Position numbers and translations under genes: made by a program. Below, in pieces: positions 60,401 through 64,000 of a stretch of 64,000 bases of DNA. A model generated the notes under the pieces. That model was given only the letters and a program-made list of their open reading frames with translations. It was not told the origin of the DNA and did no database searches. The stretch is taken from positions 62,001-126,000 of the forward strand of contig AJFK01000199.1 in assembly GCA_000467715.1 (NCBI GenBank). The letters run 5' to 3'. Position 1 is the first letter of the stretch, and the number at the start of each line of letters is the position of its first letter. Source of the stretch: Hysterium pulicare CBS 123377 (Eukaryota; Ascomycota; Dothideomycetes; Hysteriales; Hysteriaceae).

Positions 60401-60986
60401 ATGTCCGCAGATGCCCCGCCGAAGGGTAACTTGTCCGGGCCAGCAAAACCTACGAAGTCTGCCAAGACAGCAAGGGAGAACACCAAATCTGCCAAAGGAA
60501 AGTTAATGGAACCAGACAGGTGCTCTACCTACCAAAGAGGCGGCGAAGGCAAAAACATCCAAATTGGACTTTGAAGTTCGAGTTCCTACTCTTCTTGCCT
60601 CTGTGAAAGACTTGAACAAGGATTTAAGAGACATAGAGCAAAAGCTGTTCAAGATAGCCGAAAAGACCAGGGATACTCTCGGACAAGTGTTTCCTACGAA
60701 GGACATGGACGATCAAGTGCCCATAGAGCTAACAGAATCATGGTCGTCGCTGAAGAAAGAGAAGGGATATCAGAACGTAGCCAGAAGAGCCAAAATATGT
60801 TCACGAATGGCCAAGACGTTGCTTTCAGCGTCGGAAAACGCGGAGAAGGACAAAAGCGCTTTGGATCCGTTTGAGCGTGGACTCTACGGTAGGATCAGGG
60901 AGAAGAAAATTATCGATGGCTCTGAAAATGAAAGCGACGGTCCGGAAGGCTCAGACAAGGAGCCGGAGGGATCCCAGATTGAGTGA
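60401..60986 (+). CDS. small charged hypothetical protein
   Basis: Exon 1 is 25 nt (60401-60425, MSADAPPKG). A 94-nt intron (GTAACT..ACAG) leads to exon 2 (60520-60986), giving about 163 residues. Without this intron the N-terminal frame ends at a stop, whereas the splice gives GALPTKEAAKAKTSKLDFEV. The middle is helical and Lys/Glu-rich (LLASVKDLNKDLRDIEQKLF, ARRAKICSRMAKTLLSASEN) and the last 35 residues are acidic and disordered. I do not recognise it. No signal peptide or membrane span. Confidence 0.5.
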
Positions 60987-62376
60987 TGATGCAAAGCTGA
61001 TCGGATGCGAAGCGAAGTGAAGTTGAAGATGTACTGTACATAGAGCTCTTCGGAAATATGGAGCAGGCATTTCTACTAAGTTAAAGATACTATACTCACC
61101 ATTCGCAGTGATTCTATTGGTGTATAATTGTCCACCAGGCAGCTTGGCAAATTCGGTACACGTGTTAGAGGCCACGCCATTCCCGAGATTCTGAGGTGTT
61201 GGCGAACCAACCTTGTAGAGCAAGAAATGTAGGACATCGTACTTGCCGAACTATGGATACGGTACTTAAGCAATAAGCGAAGGCGGACATGACTTGGCTT
61301 GCAGACAAGCTTTTCTCCGCGTTGATGGAAGAATGTGAGTGCAGGTTATCGGCAGCCTGAAGCGAAATCAGCCTGTTAGAAAAGATCCCTCAACGAGTGC
61401 ATGATTGAGCAGTAAGTAGATGATCAGGTGAGGGGAAGATTCTTGGACTATGTAAGCAACATCTGCATGTAGGTCCAATATACGCATAGAGATACATTTT
61501 ACAGAGACTCTCGAATAGGTTCTGGCCGATGAGACGCGTGTGCATGTGTTTCACAAGTCTGCTTCTGGATGCGGCTATATGTAGAATACCGGGTTGAGGA
61601 TCGGAGAAGGTCGAATCTGGGGAAGATACATAGAGGAAGGCAACTAGCGATGCCGGTGGAAAATTCGAGCAACCAACGGATTACGAATGGCCACCCGGGG
61701 TTCTGGATGGGCCAAAAGTAGATCGTTGCCTCTATCCTTCATTTAATCCGGGGATTGGATATTGCAATCAATTTGCAACCAACATCATCCGGAGGCGATC
61801 CAACTGTCCTCGGGACAGCTGCAAATGCGGAAGAGAACCTTGAGGGAGAGTAATTCATATCGATGATAAGATATTGGTTTATAGTGGAGATGAATTAACG
61901 AAGAACGTCGGCAGTGTTTCAAAGGGCGTGACAAGATTGTCGTGATAGAAGTTTGGTGTTGAGGTGATCGGCAGGTCGGCGTTTCCTGGCTGGCGGAGGT
62001 CTGTGCTCGCAAGCGTCACCATCGCAGCTCTTGCACCGCACCTGGCACGGCAGCGAGGAGAGTACGGCGACGCGCAACCCAGTAGAGCATTCAATCTGGC
62101 TAAATAACTAATTGCGTCTCTTCTTCTGCTCTCTTGCGTTCTCTCGCTTCAGTTTCCGGTGCAATTGTCTCATGAGTCGAGCCTTGTGTGTGGAAATGAC
62201 CCCTGTGGCAGGTTTCCAGCCACGACTTTCTATCCGCTGCCAGCCCTCCATATAATTGGGCTTGACCCCGACCACCAACCACCTTACAATAAAACTGACA
62301 TAGCTGCCGCCCTATATGCTCATCATGCTATTGCTTAACAAAAGTCCACTCGTTTTACCACTCGTTGTTTTGCGAC
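60987..62376. other. gene-poor stretch, 1.4 kb
   Basis: Only short frames without domains. The last 300 bases are probably the promoter of the DUF3433 gene. Confidence 0.5.
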
Positions 62377-64000
62377 ATGAACGTTGAGGAGCCTTTTCAA
62401 TTGAAGCATACTAACGGTACGTGCCCGTCATCGTTCCTTGGTTAACATGTACTGATCTATGCCCCGTCACAGTCAGTCGCCCGCAGCTACAGCATTCAGA
62501 GTCCAAGCAGAGCATTACTGCTTCAGAGGACTATTACTCCCTCTCCGAAAAAGCCTCGAGCACAAGCGATGATCGATCGAAGCTTACAGTCAACCGCTAC
62601 TCTACACCACCGTCTCGTCGCAGGACCCCCGAACAGAGTCATGAACAACTGCAGTCAGAACCTGCACATTCCTCTTTGAAAGGCGTTGGGAAAACAAGAC
62701 AGTACCCCCAGTCTACATCGCAGGCTTCCAACGTCACTCGTACACCAATACCAGAGGAGGACATTATCGAGCAGCGAGATAGCAAATTCTCGCAGCAAAG
62801 AGCTCACATGGACTCCGAATTACTCTCTACAACGCCCGGCATGGATGAGACTCCTTACATACGGTTCGCTATTGACCAGCTCACTCGAGATGAGGAGGTG
62901 CGAGGATCGAGACAATACCCCGAAATCGCCCCCCATGAAGATTATCCTGTCGAGAGGATAGTGTCAGATGATGGGCTTGGATACATGGAGCAAGAACAAG
63001 AAAAGGAGCGGAGACTTGCCCGACCACCTCCTCCACGACCACCTAGGCGCGACCTACCGCAAAGTGCGGATCCAGCAGTTCGACCAGAAACCTTCATTCC
63101 CTTCCGACCCGCACAAGATTCACTACAACACCCTCCACTCGACTTCATACCCGGCATACTTCGGCCTCTTTGGCTGGGTATCTTCACCTTTCTCTGCCTG
63201 CTTATGCTCGCGGCGCTCATCGCCTCTGCTGTATATTCAAAACAACATCAGGGTCTTTGGAACTACATATCCTTTGGCGACAGTCGATACTTCGTATTCG
63301 AATACTTACCACAGATGCTCGGCATCATCCTTCTGTTATGGCTCTTCCAAATCCAGACAGCGCTTCTGCGAATAATACCCTTCATTTCCCTGGCGTCCGA
63401 ATCATCACATAGACGAACTGGAGCCGTCTTCCTCGAACTGTATCCCACGCAATTCATCCTTCCGAAATTCGAGCATTTCCGGGCTGGCCAGCCTCTTATT
63501 GGAACATGCTATATAATATTCTGGCTATTTTTGTGGACGATACCACTTCTTGCATCTTCTTTCAACGTTCGCTACTCCACAGACATGGGCGTCTGGAGGT
63601 GGATTGCAGTCCAGGGCATCATCTGGACTGTGATTGTTCTTTACATACTACTAATACTGGCTATAATTACCCTCGCTGGATTTCTTTTCCGAAAACAAAC
63701 AGGGTTGAAGTGGGATCCAAGGTCTCTGGCTGACATTATTGCGCTTCTTGAACGATCGAACATCATGAACGATTACAGTGGTTCGGAAACATTTGAAAAG
63801 GTCGACTTTCAGCAACGACTGTTCAATCGCACCGATCGGCTTGGCTACTGGCACACCTCCCGCCGCCCGAACGATATCTTCTACGGCATCGGTGAGGAAG
63901 GAGGTGCCACGAGGAGGTATTCCATTGAACAAGGCAGGATCCGCGAGAAAGGCCCCGAGCAAGAGTATCCTGGACCAATGAGCCATTCAGGCAATCAACG
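62377..64000 (+). CDS. DUF3433 family membrane protein, partial (runs off the window)
   Basis: Exon 1 (62377-62416, MNVEEPFQLKHTN) joins through a 56-nt intron to exon 2 (from 62473), which stays open to the window end, giving at least 520 residues. The first 200 are disordered, with a Pro/Arg-rich stretch RLARPPPPRPPRRDLP. Then come LDFIPGILRPLWLGIFTFLC and the first span. Further spans are PQMLGIILLLWLFQIQTALL, LIGTCYIIFWLFLWTIPLLA and a long hydrophobic pair around IIWTVIVLYILLILAIITLA. TGLKWDPRSLADIIALLERS is the most typical DUF3433 block. Family members usually carry two such modules, so about half the protein is probably missing. Function is unknown. Confidence 0.8.

Noticed and set aside
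60401-60566. Frameshift in the small charged protein gene
   Set aside because: A GT..AG intron (60426-60519) restores the frame with a sensible N-terminus, so no break is needed.

Overview
The window looks like nuclear DNA of a filamentous ascomycete (Pezizomycotina). Evidence: genes with short GT..AG introns (about 50-120 nt, often with CTRAY-like branch sites), a Zn2Cys6 regulator with a fungal-specific middle domain, an ASH1-type histone methyltransferase, a PMT1-class O-mannosyltransferase, the fungal kinetochore protein Sos7, a DUF3433 membrane protein and a glucuronan lyase. I cannot fix the class or species from the sequence alone. No rRNA gene, convincing tRNA gene, CRISPR array or intact transposon was seen. 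All splice sites were read by eye and have no transcript support.

Layout. 1-3.4 kb has no clear gene, only a coding-like remnant. 3.4-6.9 kb holds three small genes: an RS-rich splicing-type protein and Sos7, divergent over 218 bp, then a Met-rich protein. After a gene-poor stretch come a leucine-rich repeat protein (10.4-13.0 kb) and the PP1 catalytic subunit (15.1-16.2 kb). A secreted glucuronan lyase (17.9-18.7 kb), an F-box protein (24.7-26.0 kb) and an M20 amidohydrolase (26.4-27.9 kb) lie in or beside a 6-kb gene-poor stretch. From 28 to 47 kb is a dense housekeeping block: an acidic nuclear protein, ISD11, SF3A1, PMT1-type mannosyltransferase, ASH1, the palmitoyltransferase Erf2 and a small membrane protein, probably mitochondrial.

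The most distinctive region is 48.4-56.6 kb. Two divergent gene pairs sit next to each other: an MFS transporter with a Zn2Cys6 factor, and a PhyH-type Fe(II)/2-oxoglutarate dioxygenase with an S15/CocE-type alpha/beta hydrolase. Both intergenic promoters carry the same 18-bp element, centred on the palindrome CCGAGCTCGG (CCG-N4-CGG, a classic Zn2Cys6 site geometry). They also share a 10-bp motif and STRE-like AGGGGCT boxes. This looks like a self-regulated four-gene metabolic cluster (regulator, exporter or importer, oxygenase, hydrolase) with no recognisable backbone synthase in the window. Its substrate is unknown.

Beyond it are a cell-surface repeat protein whose frame is disturbed by an 11-bp tandem duplication, a small gene with either an in-frame stop or an unusual intron, a small charged protein, and the 5' part of a DUF3433 gene that runs off the window.
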